A stretch of DNA of 64,000 nucleotides from Sutcliffiella horikoshii. Lineage in GTDB: Bacteria; Bacillota; Bacilli; Bacillales; Bacillaceae_I. Made by a program: the position numbers and the translations under genes. Location of the stretch: contig KV440964.1 in the NCBI GenBank assembly GCA_001636495.1, forward strand, positions 1,008,666-1,072,665, in the 5' to 3' direction. This document shows, in pieces, positions 24,588-33,401 of this stretch (position 1 is the stretch's first letter; every line of letters starts with the position of its first letter). Below the pieces are notes generated by a model, which saw only the letters and a list, made by a program, of their open reading frames with translations, made no database searches and was not told the origin of the DNA.

Positions 24588-25922
24588 ATGAAGATTTTAG
24601 CTTTCAAACGATACATAGTTGCTCTTGTTCTTGGTATGGTCGTTCTTGTCTCTTTGCCTTCCGTCAATCATGCAAATAGTTTTAATGTCGATAGAATCAG
24701 TGGTGAGAATAGGTATAAAACTGCAGTAGAAGTGTCAAAAAAGGGGTGGACAAGCTCCAATACCGTTATTATCGCAGCAGGCAACCAATTTCCCGATGCC
24801 CTGACAGGCACACCGCTTGCCTACTCACTAAATGCACCTATCCTTTTAACGCAAAACAGTTCACTTCCAAGTGAAACAAAAAGTGAAATTAATCGCCTAA
24901 AAGCAAAACATGCTATTATTCTGGGTGGCACAGGTGTTGTCACTTCCAATGTGGAAACTCAATTGAAAAATATGGGGTTAACAATCGAAAGAATAAGTGG
25001 ATCTGACAGATATTCAACTTCTGTGAAAATTGCCGAAAAACTGGCTGGTCAAAAAGATACAGCGGTACTTGTATATGGGAAGAATTTCCCTGATAGCTTG
25101 GCGATAGCGGCTCATGCAGCACGTAATGGCTATCCGATTCTTTTAACGAAAACAGACTCTCTTCCTTCAGCAACCAAAAAAGTCCTATCCAAATATAAGA
25201 ATACAATCGTCGTTGGTGGAACAGGCGTAATCTCTGAAAAGATTATGAATGATGTACCAAATGGGAAAAGGTATTCCGGGGAAAATCGTTATGATACTGT
25301 ATCGGAAGTGGTAAATGGCCTCAATGTTAAATTTGGGGAAAATGTATATGTGGCAACAGGTCAAAGTTATGCAGATGCATTGACAGGATCTGTATTGGCT
25401 GCGAAGAAAAACTCTTCTCTAGTATTAGTACAAAAAGATAAGGTTCCAACTCCTGTGCAAAATGTCCTGAATTCAGTGAACTCTTCAAACGCTTCCATTA
25501 TTGGAGGGACAGGTGCAATATCTTCCAATGTACAAAGTAAACTTGGCTTTAATACGGATGCGCTTGTTAAAACAGCCAAGCAATATATTGGAACACCGTA
25601 TCAGTATGGCGGGACTACTCCATCAGGTTTCGACTGCAGTGGATTTATCAAGTTTGTATTTGAGAAACATGGCATAAATACACCAAGAACTACTTCAGAT
25701 TTGTATGCGGGTGGGAAATCCGTTTCTAAGCTTGAGGTTGGGGACATTGTCTTCTTCAAAACAGACCCAAGCCATAATCGTGCTTCCCATGCAGGTATCT
25801 ATATTGGGGACAATAAATTTATCCATGCAAAATCTGCTGGATCTAATATTGGAGTAACAATAGATGAAATGTCTAATAGTTACTTTTACCCGCTATACCT
25901 TGGAGCTAAACGTTATCATTAA
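24588..25922 (+). CDS. CWB_2 / NlpC-P60 endopeptidase
   Basis: A 444-residue secreted wall enzyme. Signal peptide 1-30. Three CWB_2 repeats start almost at once: RISGENRYKTA near 36, RISGSDRYSTS near 133 and YSGENRYDTV near 226. An NlpC/P60 cysteine peptidase domain runs from about 323 to the end. Catalytic residues visible are Cys350 in FDCSGF, His401 in SHAGIYIG and the third polar residue in FIHAKS. Such domains cut the D-Glu-DAP bond in stem peptides. The wall-binding part is N-terminal here, whereas most neighbours have it at the C-terminus. GGGGGA precedes the ATG. Confidence 0.9.
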   Translation: MKILAFKRYIVALVLGMVVLVSLPSVNHANSFNVDRISGENRYKTAVEVSKKGWTSSNTVIIAAGNQFPDALTGTPLAYSLNAPILLTQNSSLPSETKSEINRLKAKHAIILGGTGVVTSNVETQLKNMGLTIERISGSDRYSTSVKIAEKLAGQKDTAVLVYGKNFPDSLAIAAHAARNGYPILLTKTDSLPSATKKVLSKYKNTIVVGGTGVISEKIMNDVPNGKRYSGENRYDTVSEVVNGLNVKFGENVYVATGQSYADALTGSVLAAKKNSSLVLVQKDKVPTPVQNVLNSVNSSNASIIGGTGAISSNVQSKLGFNTDALVKTAKQYIGTPYQYGGTTPSGFDCSGFIKFVFEKHGINTPRTTSDLYAGGKSVSKLEVGDIVFFKTDPSHNRASHAGIYIGDNKFIHAKSAGSNIGVTIDEMSNSYFYPLYLGAKRYH

Positions 25923-25929
25923 AAAAATT

Positions 25930-25972
25930 AACAGGGTGGAAACCAATTTGGTTTCTACCCTGTTTTGTTTTG
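25930..25972 (+). terminator. Terminator after the NlpC/P60 gene
   Basis: AACAGGGTGGAAACC pairs with GGTTTCTACCCTGTT around AATTT, then TTGTTTTG. Confidence 0.85.
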
Positions 25973-26000
25973 TTAAAAGGTAAGAAAGTATAAGATCCGA

Positions 26001-26126
26001 TTGATTTCCGTTCCAGGCGCTTCGCTTGCCTGCGGGCGGTCCGTGAGCCTCCTCCCTCCGGTGCGGGGTCTCACCTGTCCCTTCCTCCCGCGGGCGTCTG
26101 CGCGCCTTCCACTACAATCAACAAGG
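26001..26126 (-). repeat. Dispersed palindromic element, copy D
   Basis: Nearly identical to copy B, including its ends. It faces copy E about 55 bases on, so the B-C inverted pair is duplicated here. Confidence 0.85.
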
Positions 26127-26180
26127 AGATACCATTCACCGAAAGGATAACTAAAAACTATCTAAACGAGGTGACTGGTT

Positions 26181-26322
26181 TCTAGCTGAGGATTGGAGCA
26201 AATGGCGTAGACTCCAGCGGGGGAGTAGCGACAATCTTGAGACCCCGCAGGGCGTTAGCCCGAGGAGACTCAAGGTCGCCCCGCGGAAAGCGAAGCTATT
26301 TGCGGAAAGAAACAGCCGCGTA
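26181..26322 (+). repeat. Dispersed palindromic element, copy E
   Basis: Nearly identical to copy C, starting TCTAGCTGAGGATTGGAGC. It has a small insertion in the loop (GGGCGTTAGCCCGAGGAG). The gap between the NlpC/P60 gene and the deacetylase holds only the terminator and copies D and E. Confidence 0.85.
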
Positions 26323-26360
26323 AATTTTATAACATTAAAAGAACTCGTTGCCCTGTTTTG

Positions 26361-27089
26361 TTATTGTTTGTAACGGTATCGGCTTTCCATGTTTTGTCGG
26401 GCTGTATGGAAGTAATCTGGGACGGAGATTTTTCCTATAGAATAACTGCCAGCAGCGGGGTCCCACTTTTCATAGGCACCTAATCCTACTGCCATGCGTG
26501 CTTTCTGATTTTTGTTCAGTAGTTTTACTTTATTGTCAAAGGAGAAGTTTTTGTGTTCCTGTACTGGAAAGTAAAATTTTCCGTAGTGTACATTTGCTTC
26601 GTCTATCAAACCTTGAAGTGCTTGGCCTGTTACGGCATGGTCTGAATGGGGATCCTGTTCGCTCATAACGTGATGGATGACTGTATCATGTAGGGTGTTT
26701 TTTTGAAGGATGATTTCTGTTACTGCATCCTTACTTATTTCCCCGTCTGGTAGGTCCAATATTGTCACATTTGAAGCAGAAACCCCTAGCGCATCAACCG
26801 CTGCTTTGAACTCATCCACTCTTGCCTCTCCAAATTCTTCAACTGATATGGTGGGATGGCCTTCTGCTTCCAGTCTTTCATTCACAGTATGGATGGCTTT
26901 GCTTGCTTTTCCTTTTGATAACAATACAACATGAACTTCTTTGCTTGAAGAAAGTGCATGAATGATGGCTGGGCCTAAGCTAAGTACCTCATCATCAGGG
27001 TGTGGGGAATAGAATACTTCCAGCTGATCTGTTTTTGTTGCGGAACAGCCTGCTAGAATAATAGTAAGTAGGAGTATCAAATTTCTCAT
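26361..27089 (-). CDS. PIG-L family deacetylase, predicted lipoprotein
   Basis: A 242-residue protein with a lipoprotein signal (MRNLILLLTIILAGC, acylated Cys near residue 15) and a PIG-L/LmbE deacetylase domain. The zinc-binding motifs PHPDDE (near 31-36) and HSDH (near 146-149) are present. The family removes N-acetyl groups from GlcNAc-type sugars, for example in bacillithiol or glycolipid synthesis; those enzymes are cytosolic, so an exported lipoprotein points to a wall or surface glycan. An upstream frame extension to 27221 is unlikely: AAAGGAAAACAG precedes the chosen ATG. It is divergent from the acyltransferase gene. Confidence 0.8.
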   Translation of the reverse strand: MRNLILLLTIILAGCSATKTDQLEVFYSPHPDDEVLSLGPAIIHALSSSKEVHVVLLSKGKASKAIHTVNERLEAEGHPTISVEEFGEARVDEFKAAVDALGVSASNVTILDLPDGEISKDAVTEIILQKNTLHDTVIHHVMSEQDPHSDHAVTGQALQGLIDEANVHYGKFYFPVQEHKNFSFDNKVKLLNKNQKARMAVGLGAYEKWDPAAGSYSIGKISVPDYFHTARQNMESRYRYKQ

Positions 27090-27168
27090 CTGTTTTCCTT
27101 TCCTGTTCGACAAATATGCTACAATCATTCTATCAAACTTTTTACAGGAAAGTGTAGGCAAAATTGGT

Positions 27169-28281
27169 ATGGAAAAGAATGTAATGGAAACAAAAAGAAG
27201 ATTCAGGTCCATTGATGTCACAAGAGGGATAGTTGTCCTGGTGGCAGTCTTTGTCAGTGCTTTACCTGGGGGAGGGGGATACGACTATCTCCGCCATGCG
27301 TATTGGTATGGGGTGACAATTACAGACCTTGTCTTTCCCGCTTTTTTGACGGTGTATGGAATAGGGCTGGCTATTGTTTATCGAAAAGGGGTAAAGTGGA
27401 AGGATCTGTTAAGAAGAACCTTTTTACTTATTCTATATGGACTTCTGTTTAACATGATTTCCAGTTGGAAGCTGGATTTCGAGAATTTAAGATTTACAGG
27501 TGTGTTGCAACTCTTTGCCTTAACGGGAATAGGGGTAGTCCTGCTATCTCGCCTTGCTAGAAGCTGGAAGTGGATGCTTGCAGCTGGCCTTCTTATAGCA
27601 ACCACTTATATGTCCATTCTGATGATAACAGGGAGTGGGTGTGAAGGGGGAGTTCCGCAGCGGGATTGTAATCCTTCCGGTACTTTAGATGCGATGGTTT
27701 TTGGTGAGAATCATATGTACGCCAAAGGGGAGAGAGGTTTTGACCCAGAAGGTATTTTTGCTGTATTCAGTGCACTATCCAATGTAGCATTTGGATATGC
27801 CGTGGGGATGGTCCTGAATAGCCGTAAGCAGATTGCGGGCAGAATAGCCGCTATTGGTGTTGGACTAGTAATCCTGGGTTTTGTTTTTAATATATTTATA
27901 GAATTCAATAAACGCCTTTGGAGTCCTTCTTTTGCCTTGTTAGCAAGCGGTTTGACTTTATTACTATTGGCACTGCTCTTCTATTTAATAGATGGTAGGG
28001 AAAGGACGAATCGGAACTTTTCAAACTATCCGATCTGGTTTTTTGAAGCATTCGGAAGAAATAGCTTTTTGATTTATTTTGGTAAGATGCTGGTGTTCAT
28101 TTTGGTTAGTAAGATAGTAATCAATGTATTTGGAAGAGAAGGCTCCCTGGCCTCCTTGCTGTTTCAATTCTTGGAAAAGACGGTTCCATATCCGCATTTC
28201 TTTTATAGTGGAGTATTTGTGTTGTTCTGGTCCATCATTGCGGTGACCATGCACGCAAATAAGAAATATGTAAGGGTATAG
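27169..28281 (+). CDS. HGSNAT/DUF5009-type membrane acyltransferase
   Basis: A 370-residue integral membrane protein with about ten hydrophobic segments. The N-terminal motif RSIDVTRGIVVLVAVFVSAL, then LRHAYWYGVTITDLVFPAFL, fits the heparan-alpha-glucosaminide N-acetyltransferase-like family (DUF5009/DUF1624), which moves acetyl groups across membranes onto amino sugars. The conserved His in RHAYW is present. It is divergent from the PIG-L deacetylase, with 79 bases between start codons, suggesting shared control of sugar N-acetylation; that link is inference. ATG at 27169 is used; ATG at 27184 is an alternative. The ribosome site is weak. Confidence 0.75.
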   Translation: MEKNVMETKRRFRSIDVTRGIVVLVAVFVSALPGGGGYDYLRHAYWYGVTITDLVFPAFLTVYGIGLAIVYRKGVKWKDLLRRTFLLILYGLLFNMISSWKLDFENLRFTGVLQLFALTGIGVVLLSRLARSWKWMLAAGLLIATTYMSILMITGSGCEGGVPQRDCNPSGTLDAMVFGENHMYAKGERGFDPEGIFAVFSALSNVAFGYAVGMVLNSRKQIAGRIAAIGVGLVILGFVFNIFIEFNKRLWSPSFALLASGLTLLLLALLFYLIDGRERTNRNFSNYPIWFFEAFGRNSFLIYFGKMLVFILVSKIVINVFGREGSLASLLFQFLEKTVPYPHFFYSGVFVLFWSIIAVTMHANKKYVRV

Positions 28282-28286
28282 AATAG

Positions 28287-28318
28287 AAGGAACGTGACTT
28301 CGGTTGCGTTCTTTTTTG
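28287..28318 (+). terminator. Terminator after the acyltransferase gene
   Basis: GGAACGTGAC pairs with GTTGCGTTC across TTCG (with two G-T pairs), then TTTTTT. Confidence 0.7.
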
Positions 28319-28336
28319 AAGAAAGTATTTACTTTT

Positions 28337-28395
28337 GTTGATTTCCGTTCCAGGCGCTCGCTTGCCTGCTGGTGGTTCGTGAGCCTCCTCACAAC
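28337..28395 (-). repeat. Truncated dispersed element, copy F
   Basis: The first 60 bases match copies B and D (GTTGATTTCCGTTCCAGGC ... GTGAGCCTCCTCAC), then the match stops and a 52-bp repeat block begins. Confidence 0.75.
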
Positions 28396-28402
28396 GGTAA
28401 TG

Positions 28403-28550
28403 TTTGCATCCACTGAGATGAAAATCGAAGCGGAGAGGTCTTCATCCAGTTTATGAAGACCTCTCTGGGAAGAAAATCGAAGTGGAAAGGTCTTCATCAA
28501 AGTAATGAAGACCTTCCTCACGTGAAAATTGAAGCGGAGAGGAACAGCGA
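28403..28550. repeat. Short array of 52-bp hairpin repeat
   Basis: About two and a half copies of the 52-bp unit also found at 38096-38407. GAAGACCT starts lie at 28455 and 28507. Each unit holds the inverted arms AGGTCTTCAT and ATGAAGACCT. The block ends in GAGGAACAGCG, like the end of element copies C and E, so it seems inserted into, or grown from, a dispersed element. Confidence 0.8.
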
Positions 28551-28572
28551 CTATTAACCTAACAACATTTAC

Positions 28573-28603
28573 AAGAACCGGGCGGGTTTTGCCCGGTTTT
28601 CTT
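28573..28603 (+). terminator. Orphan terminator after the repeat block
   Basis: AACCGGGC pairs with GCCCGGTT around GGGTTTT, then TTCTT. It is very similar to the one at 13209. Between here and the protease start there is an AT-rich leader; the palindrome GTTGGACGGTCCAAC lies at 28668-28682. Confidence 0.65.
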
Positions 28604-28862
28604 ATTGGTTCATTTTTCAGTATATGGGAGTAGGTAGAAGTGTGAAGCGGAGAGGTAGAACGTTGCCGTTGGACGGTCCAACTTGTAGAAATGCTTTCTA
28701 TCTGTAAGCTCCCCCTACCAAAGTCCTGATTTGAAAATTTAATAAAAAATACTAATCTAATTATTTCAAATATCTGCTATAATATTCTAGTATTTAGTAA
28801 TTAATCTAAATATAACTAGTTTTAAATGCTTTTATTTTATGTGATGGAAGAGAGGAAAACGT

Positions 28863-31800
28863 ATGAAGCGTTGGGAGAAATGGAGTAAAGCTGTTATTCC
28901 ACTTGCTATAACAGCGGTAGTTGCTAGTTCACCGTTACAAGCGTTGGCTTATACTGGGGGCGAGAGGTCTGTTGAGAAAGATTATTCTAGTCTGGCAAAT
29001 CAGTTTAAGAGATTTGCTGATGAGAATGCAGGGAAAAGTTCATTCCAAAAACAGAAAGAACAGGCATCTGTAAGTGAAACCACTTATATTGTGAAATACA
29101 AAGAGAAGCTTTCTCCGCAAGAGCACAGAAATGCCGGTGCAACTCTTGTTAAAAGCTATCCTAAGCTTGGTTATGATGTGGTGAAGGTTAATGCCAAATC
29201 AAGCTTGCCTCAAACATTGCAAGCATATGAAAAAATGAAGAAGGTTTCATCTATCACGCCAAGTGTGATGTATCAAAAGCTTGGTACAGCTGATCCAAAA
29301 ATAAATGATATGTATCATCTTAAGCAGTTAGACGTATTGAAGGCTCAAGGGCTGGTTGGGGATAATAGTGTTAAAGTGGCAGTAATTGATTCGGGGTTAG
29401 ACAAGAATCATCCTGAATTAAAAAATAGAATAATAGATTCCGTCAATATTATGGACCCGATGAGAAAGCCTGTAGCTGATCTGCATGGAACACATGTGGC
29501 AGGTATCATCGCAGCAGAAAAGGATAATGGTGTTGGTGGAGTGGGTATTAACCCTTCTGCAGAATTATTGGCCATTGATGTATTCAACGGTGATTGGGGA
29601 GCGTTCGATTTTGCTGTTGCCGAGGGTATTGTTTATGCGGTGGATAATGGGGCACAAGTAATTAATATGAGTCTTGGCAGTTACTATCCTTCACAGATCA
29701 TTGAAGAAGCTGTCAATTATGCCATTGCTTCTAATGTAACTGTTGTTGCAGCTGCAGGGAACTCTGCATCAGACTCAAAAGAATATCCTGCTTCTTATAA
29801 AGGAGTTATCAGTGTTGGTGCTACGGATGAAAATAAGGATTTGGCATTCTTCTCTTCATATGGCGCATCTGTGGATGTAGTTGCCCCGGGTGAAGATATT
29901 TATAATGCAGCCTATACAGGCAAATCCACTTTCATGAACCTGAGCGGAACCTCTATGGCGTCGCCTGTAGTAGCAGGAATTGCATCCCTTTTGCTTGCGA
30001 AAAATCCTGACCTTACACCTTACGAAGTGGAGTATTTATTAAAATCCACGGCAGAGGATCTTGGGGAAAAAGGATATGATCTGAAATACGGTCATGGATT
30101 GGTGAATCCGATCGCTGCTTTAAACGCTAACGTAAACGACATCCCGGAATTCGCCCAAGTATCTGAGGATGAAATTTTGGGAGTGGCTAAAAAGGTAGGA
30201 TTCAAGCAAGGGAAATCTTCTGAAACTGGTTCCATCACACAGCCGTATCAGCAAAAATTTTATAAGATGGATGTAAAAGAAGGGGAATTTGTTCAAAGTC
30301 TGCTAGAAGTACCTGCAAAAGCAGATTATGAGTTAGTGTACAGATTTTATCCTGCCGGGGAAGAAAATGCATACGACAGCTTTACGGTAAACTATGCAGA
30401 GGTTGGACAAGCAGAAGGTCATTTATATGAAGCATTCATGGATGGGACTCTAGTAATTGGCGTTCAGGATGCAAATGATAATGCAGATTCCAAAAATAAG
30501 ACAAGCTATACATTATCTCTAGAAAAATCTTCTGAATTAAAAGAAGATGGCATCTCCATGGAAAATCCTGTTCAAGTAGCAAACCTTCCATATCAGACAA
30601 AAGGTGAGCACTACTTGGCTGGTGAGTTTGGAGATCAGGATTACTATGAATTCGAAGTAGAAGAACTTCAAACGGTAAGAGCACAGGTGAAAGGCGTACC
30701 TGGTGTTGATACAGGATTGAACGTTTATGTGTATGAAGAGGAATATGATGAATGGTACATGATGGACTATAGCAATTACAAAGGACCAAGTCAAGGAGAG
30801 CAATTGGTTTTTGAAGCAATGCCAGGATTAAAGTACCGTGTGGAAGTAACGAGCATGCCGGAATATTTTGATGAGTTTTTCGGAATGTGGTTTGAAGGAA
30901 CAGGTAGCTTCTCCTCGCATATTCCTTACGAGTTTGCACTTGAAGGAAAAGTTCTGCCAGAAGATAAAGACGGTTTCCCTTACGGCTTGTATGAATATGA
31001 AGAAGAAGTAATGGAAGAAAAAATTACAATTAAAGAGTATGCACAAAAAAGGCTTGCTAAAAAGTCAGATGAAATGACTCCTGTTCTTGAAGATGATGAA
31101 TATGAGGAATATGAAGAAACAGATTGGTTATGGGAAATGGCCTTGCCATACGACATAGGTTCCACTGAAGAGGAATACATGCAGTACAGTGATGATATTG
31201 ACCTATACAAGTTTGAAACTTCTACTGCTGGCATCTACCATTTCCAAGTAGATGGATCAGAAGAAATGACTCCTTTCATTGAATTGTTGGAGTATAACGA
31301 GATGTGGGGCTGGAATACTGTCGCGTTCAACTTTGGAATGACAGGTCTGGAAAATTATATCCAGGCTGGTTTGAAAGGGGAAAGCAAGTATATCCTTGCA
31401 GTGTATAACGCACAAATGCGCCCAACATTTGAACCGTACCAAGTAAGCTCTAAGCAAATTTCTGAAGGCACTAATGATGCTAACGAATTCAATGATACAG
31501 AAGATATGGCAACCATCCTCGATGGTGGTGTTAAAACAGGAAACTTTGACATTACGAATGATCTCGATATGTTCTATCTGCAACCAGGAGATAAAGAAGA
31601 GCTATATGCATTCTATGTGGATGTAGATAAAAAACCGGCAACGAAAGATTATCCTAATGGGTATAAACCGACTCCAATTGATCCAATGGTATACATTGTC
31701 GAGGACACTAATGGCGACCAATACTTGGATGAAACAGAGTTTGGAACTATCAGAGTCTTAGATCGCGGATGGGATAATGAAGGAGAGCATGGATCCTTCA

Positions 31801-33194
31801 ACCGTAAAGCAGATGCAGGCTACTTCCTTGTACTGATGAACTTTATGTGGGATATGAACAAAGTGCCGTTGGCTCCGTATCAATTAACAGTTGGCCCTGT
31901 CAACACAGTGGATGAGGATAAAGGTTCCGTTGTGAAGAATAATATTCCTTCCAACCCTATCATGTTGAATCAGGTTGGGGAATCCGAGTGGGAAGCAACA
32001 GGATACCTTAACTATGTTGCAAATGGACAGGATACCGACTGGTACATGATTCCTTCTTGGAAAAACAGCAATATGAACATTGAGTTGAAGGTTCCGTCCG
32101 ATATTGATGGAAGCATTAAATTATATGATAAGAAAGGTAAACTGATTAAAGAATCTAGCATTTATGGCTATGGAGATTCTGAGGTCATGCTTACTCTAGG
32201 CAAGGAATCGGGTCCATACTATCTTGCTGTTTCAAGTACAGATGGAAACCCTAGTCTCAAGCCGTATCACTTAAGTGTGAAAGCAGAGATGGTGCCAGGA
32301 GAGGGGCATAAAGAAAGAATTTCTGGCCCTGACAGATATGATACTTCCTTGGCATTTTCTAATAGAATCCCGGATGGTTCCTTGGATGTCGTATTGCTTG
32401 CAAACGGAAAGAATTATCCGGATGCATTGGCAGGGGTCGTCCTGAACGAGGTGATGAATGGAACAATCTTGCTTGTTAACGATAGCGACAAAGTTCAACA
32501 GAATGCGATAAATGAAGCGAAGCGACTTTTGAAGAAAGATGGCAAGGTAATTGTACTAGGAGGAGTTAATGCAATTTCTTCCAATGTAGAAAAAAGCTTC
32601 AAAAAGCACTTTAAAGTAGAAAGAATCTCTGGAGAAAACAGAACAAAAACTTCTATTGAAATAGCAAAAAAAGTAAAGAAGAATCCAGAGGAAATTATTG
32701 TAGTATCAGGTTTGGATTTTGCTGATGCATTAAGTATTGCTCCATATGCATCAGACAGTGTGACACCTGTACTGCTAAATACCTCCAAGACAACTTTAAC
32801 AAAAGAGTTGGAGGATTACGTAAAACAAAATAAAGTGAAAAAGGTCACAGTAGTCGGAGGGAAGTCAGCTGTTACAGAAGATGCTGTGAAGAAGTTGAAA
32901 GCTTCCGGTGCCAAAGATGTTTCAAGGATCTCCGGTGCAAACAGATACTTGACTTCAGTAGAGGTAGCGAAGAAATTCTATCCTGAAACGACAGCGGGAG
33001 GAATCTCAAGTGGTAAGGTGTTTCCAGATGCATTGAGCGGAAGCCACTTCGCCTCCAAGAACAATATGCCAATCGTACTTGTAAATGGGACGACGATGGT
33101 AAAAGAACTATCCAACTATTTAAAAGAAGCAAATGTAGAGCATTATTACATCTATGGTGGGACAAAAGCAGTGGATTCGAATATAGTAAAATAG
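28863..33194 (+). CDS. Wall-bound subtilisin-like protease with PPC-like domains and CWB_2 repeats
   Basis: A 1443-residue secreted S8 serine protease. Signal peptide 1-29, an inhibitor-like propeptide at about 70-140 (TTYIVKYKEKLS...), and a catalytic domain at about 150-425 with Asp176 in VAVIDSGLD, His208 in LHGTHVAG, the oxyanion Asn300 and Ser364 in SGTSMASP. The long acidic middle (about 440-1140) holds several beta domains of the pre-peptidase C-terminal type, recognisable by repeated D-x-D/YxF starts (DQDYYEFEV, DIDLYKFET, DLDMFYLQ, DTDWYMI). Three CWB_2 repeats finish it (RISGPDRYDTS near 1152, RISGENRTKTS, RISGANRYLTS). It likely processes surface proteins or the autolysins nearby. 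GAGAGG precedes the ATG; a strong terminator follows. Confidence 0.9.
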   Translation: MKRWEKWSKAVIPLAITAVVASSPLQALAYTGGERSVEKDYSSLANQFKRFADENAGKSSFQKQKEQASVSETTYIVKYKEKLSPQEHRNAGATLVKSYPKLGYDVVKVNAKSSLPQTLQAYEKMKKVSSITPSVMYQKLGTADPKINDMYHLKQLDVLKAQGLVGDNSVKVAVIDSGLDKNHPELKNRIIDSVNIMDPMRKPVADLHGTHVAGIIAAEKDNGVGGVGINPSAELLAIDVFNGDWGAFDFAVAEGIVYAVDNGAQVINMSLGSYYPSQIIEEAVNYAIASNVTVVAAAGNSASDSKEYPASYKGVISVGATDENKDLAFFSSYGASVDVVAPGEDIYNAAYTGKSTFMNLSGTSMASPVVAGIASLLLAKNPDLTPYEVEYLLKSTAEDLGEKGYDLKYGHGLVNPIAALNANVNDIPEFAQVSEDEILGVAKKVGFKQGKSSETGSITQPYQQKFYKMDVKEGEFVQSLLEVPAKADYELVYRFYPAGEENAYDSFTVNYAEVGQAEGHLYEAFMDGTLVIGVQDANDNADSKNKTSYTLSLEKSSELKEDGISMENPVQVANLPYQTKGEHYLAGEFGDQDYYEFEVEELQTVRAQVKGVPGVDTGLNVYVYEEEYDEWYMMDYSNYKGPSQGEQLVFEAMPGLKYRVEVTSMPEYFDEFFGMWFEGTGSFSSHIPYEFALEGKVLPEDKDGFPYGLYEYEEEVMEEKITIKEYAQKRLAKKSDEMTPVLEDDEYEEYEETDWLWEMALPYDIGSTEEEYMQYSDDIDLYKFETSTAGIYHFQVDGSEEMTPFIELLEYNEMWGWNTVAFNFGMTGLENYIQAGLKGESKYILAVYNAQMRPTFEPYQVSSKQISEGTNDANEFNDTEDMATILDGGVKTGNFDITNDLDMFYLQPGDKEELYAFYVDVDKKPATKDYPNGYKPTPIDPMVYIVEDTNGDQYLDETEFGTIRVLDRGWDNEGEHGSFNRKADAGYFLVLMNFMWDMNKVPLAPYQLTVGPVNTVDEDKGSVVKNNIPSNPIMLNQVGESEWEATGYLNYVANGQDTDWYMIPSWKNSNMNIELKVPSDIDGSIKLYDKKGKLIKESSIYGYGDSEVMLTLGKESGPYYLAVSSTDGNPSLKPYHLSVKAEMVPGEGHKERISGPDRYDTSLAFSNRIPDGSLDVVLLANGKNYPDALAGVVLNEVMNGTILLVNDSDKVQQNAINEAKRLLKKDGKVIVLGGVNAISSNVEKSFKKHFKVERISGENRTKTSIEIAKKVKKNPEEIIVVSGLDFADALSIAPYASDSVTPVLLNTSKTTLTKELEDYVKQNKVKKVTVVGGKSAVTEDAVKKLKASGAKDVSRISGANRYLTSVEVAKKFYPETTAGGISSGKVFPDALSGSHFASKNNMPIVLVNGTTMVKELSNYLKEANVEHYYIYGGTKAVDSNIVK

Positions 33195-33199
33195 TTTTA

Positions 33200-33238
33200 A
33201 GGAGGGGCCTTTCATTACGATAAGGCCCCTTTTTCTTT
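33200..33238 (+). terminator. Terminator after the first subtilase gene
   Basis: AGGGGCCTT pairs with AAGGCCCCT around TCATTACGAT, followed by TTTTCTTT. Confidence 0.85.
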
Positions 33239-33401
33239 GTAAAATATAATATTCAAAATATTTAAAAGATAAACAATTGACTAAAAAGTAATCCGTCTGT
33301 AAAATTATAGTGTAATTTGAAATCTTATGTAGGAAGAAAGGAGGACCATCTTTTTACTTAACATTTCATTTTTCAACAATATCTGGGGGAGGTTTTTGTT
33401 A

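Noticed and set aside
24588-25922. S-layer homology (SLH) domains in the wall proteins
   Set aside because: The repeats carry the CWB_2 motifs (SGxxRYxT, FPDAL, GGTxAV) and not the SLH signature.
30436-30939. Long antisense frame inside the first subtilase gene
   Set aside because: It lies wholly opposite a clear protease gene, has no ribosome site and no recognisable protein; the same holds for other antisense frames such as 2238-2609, 15893-16405, 22598-22975 and 23639-24157.
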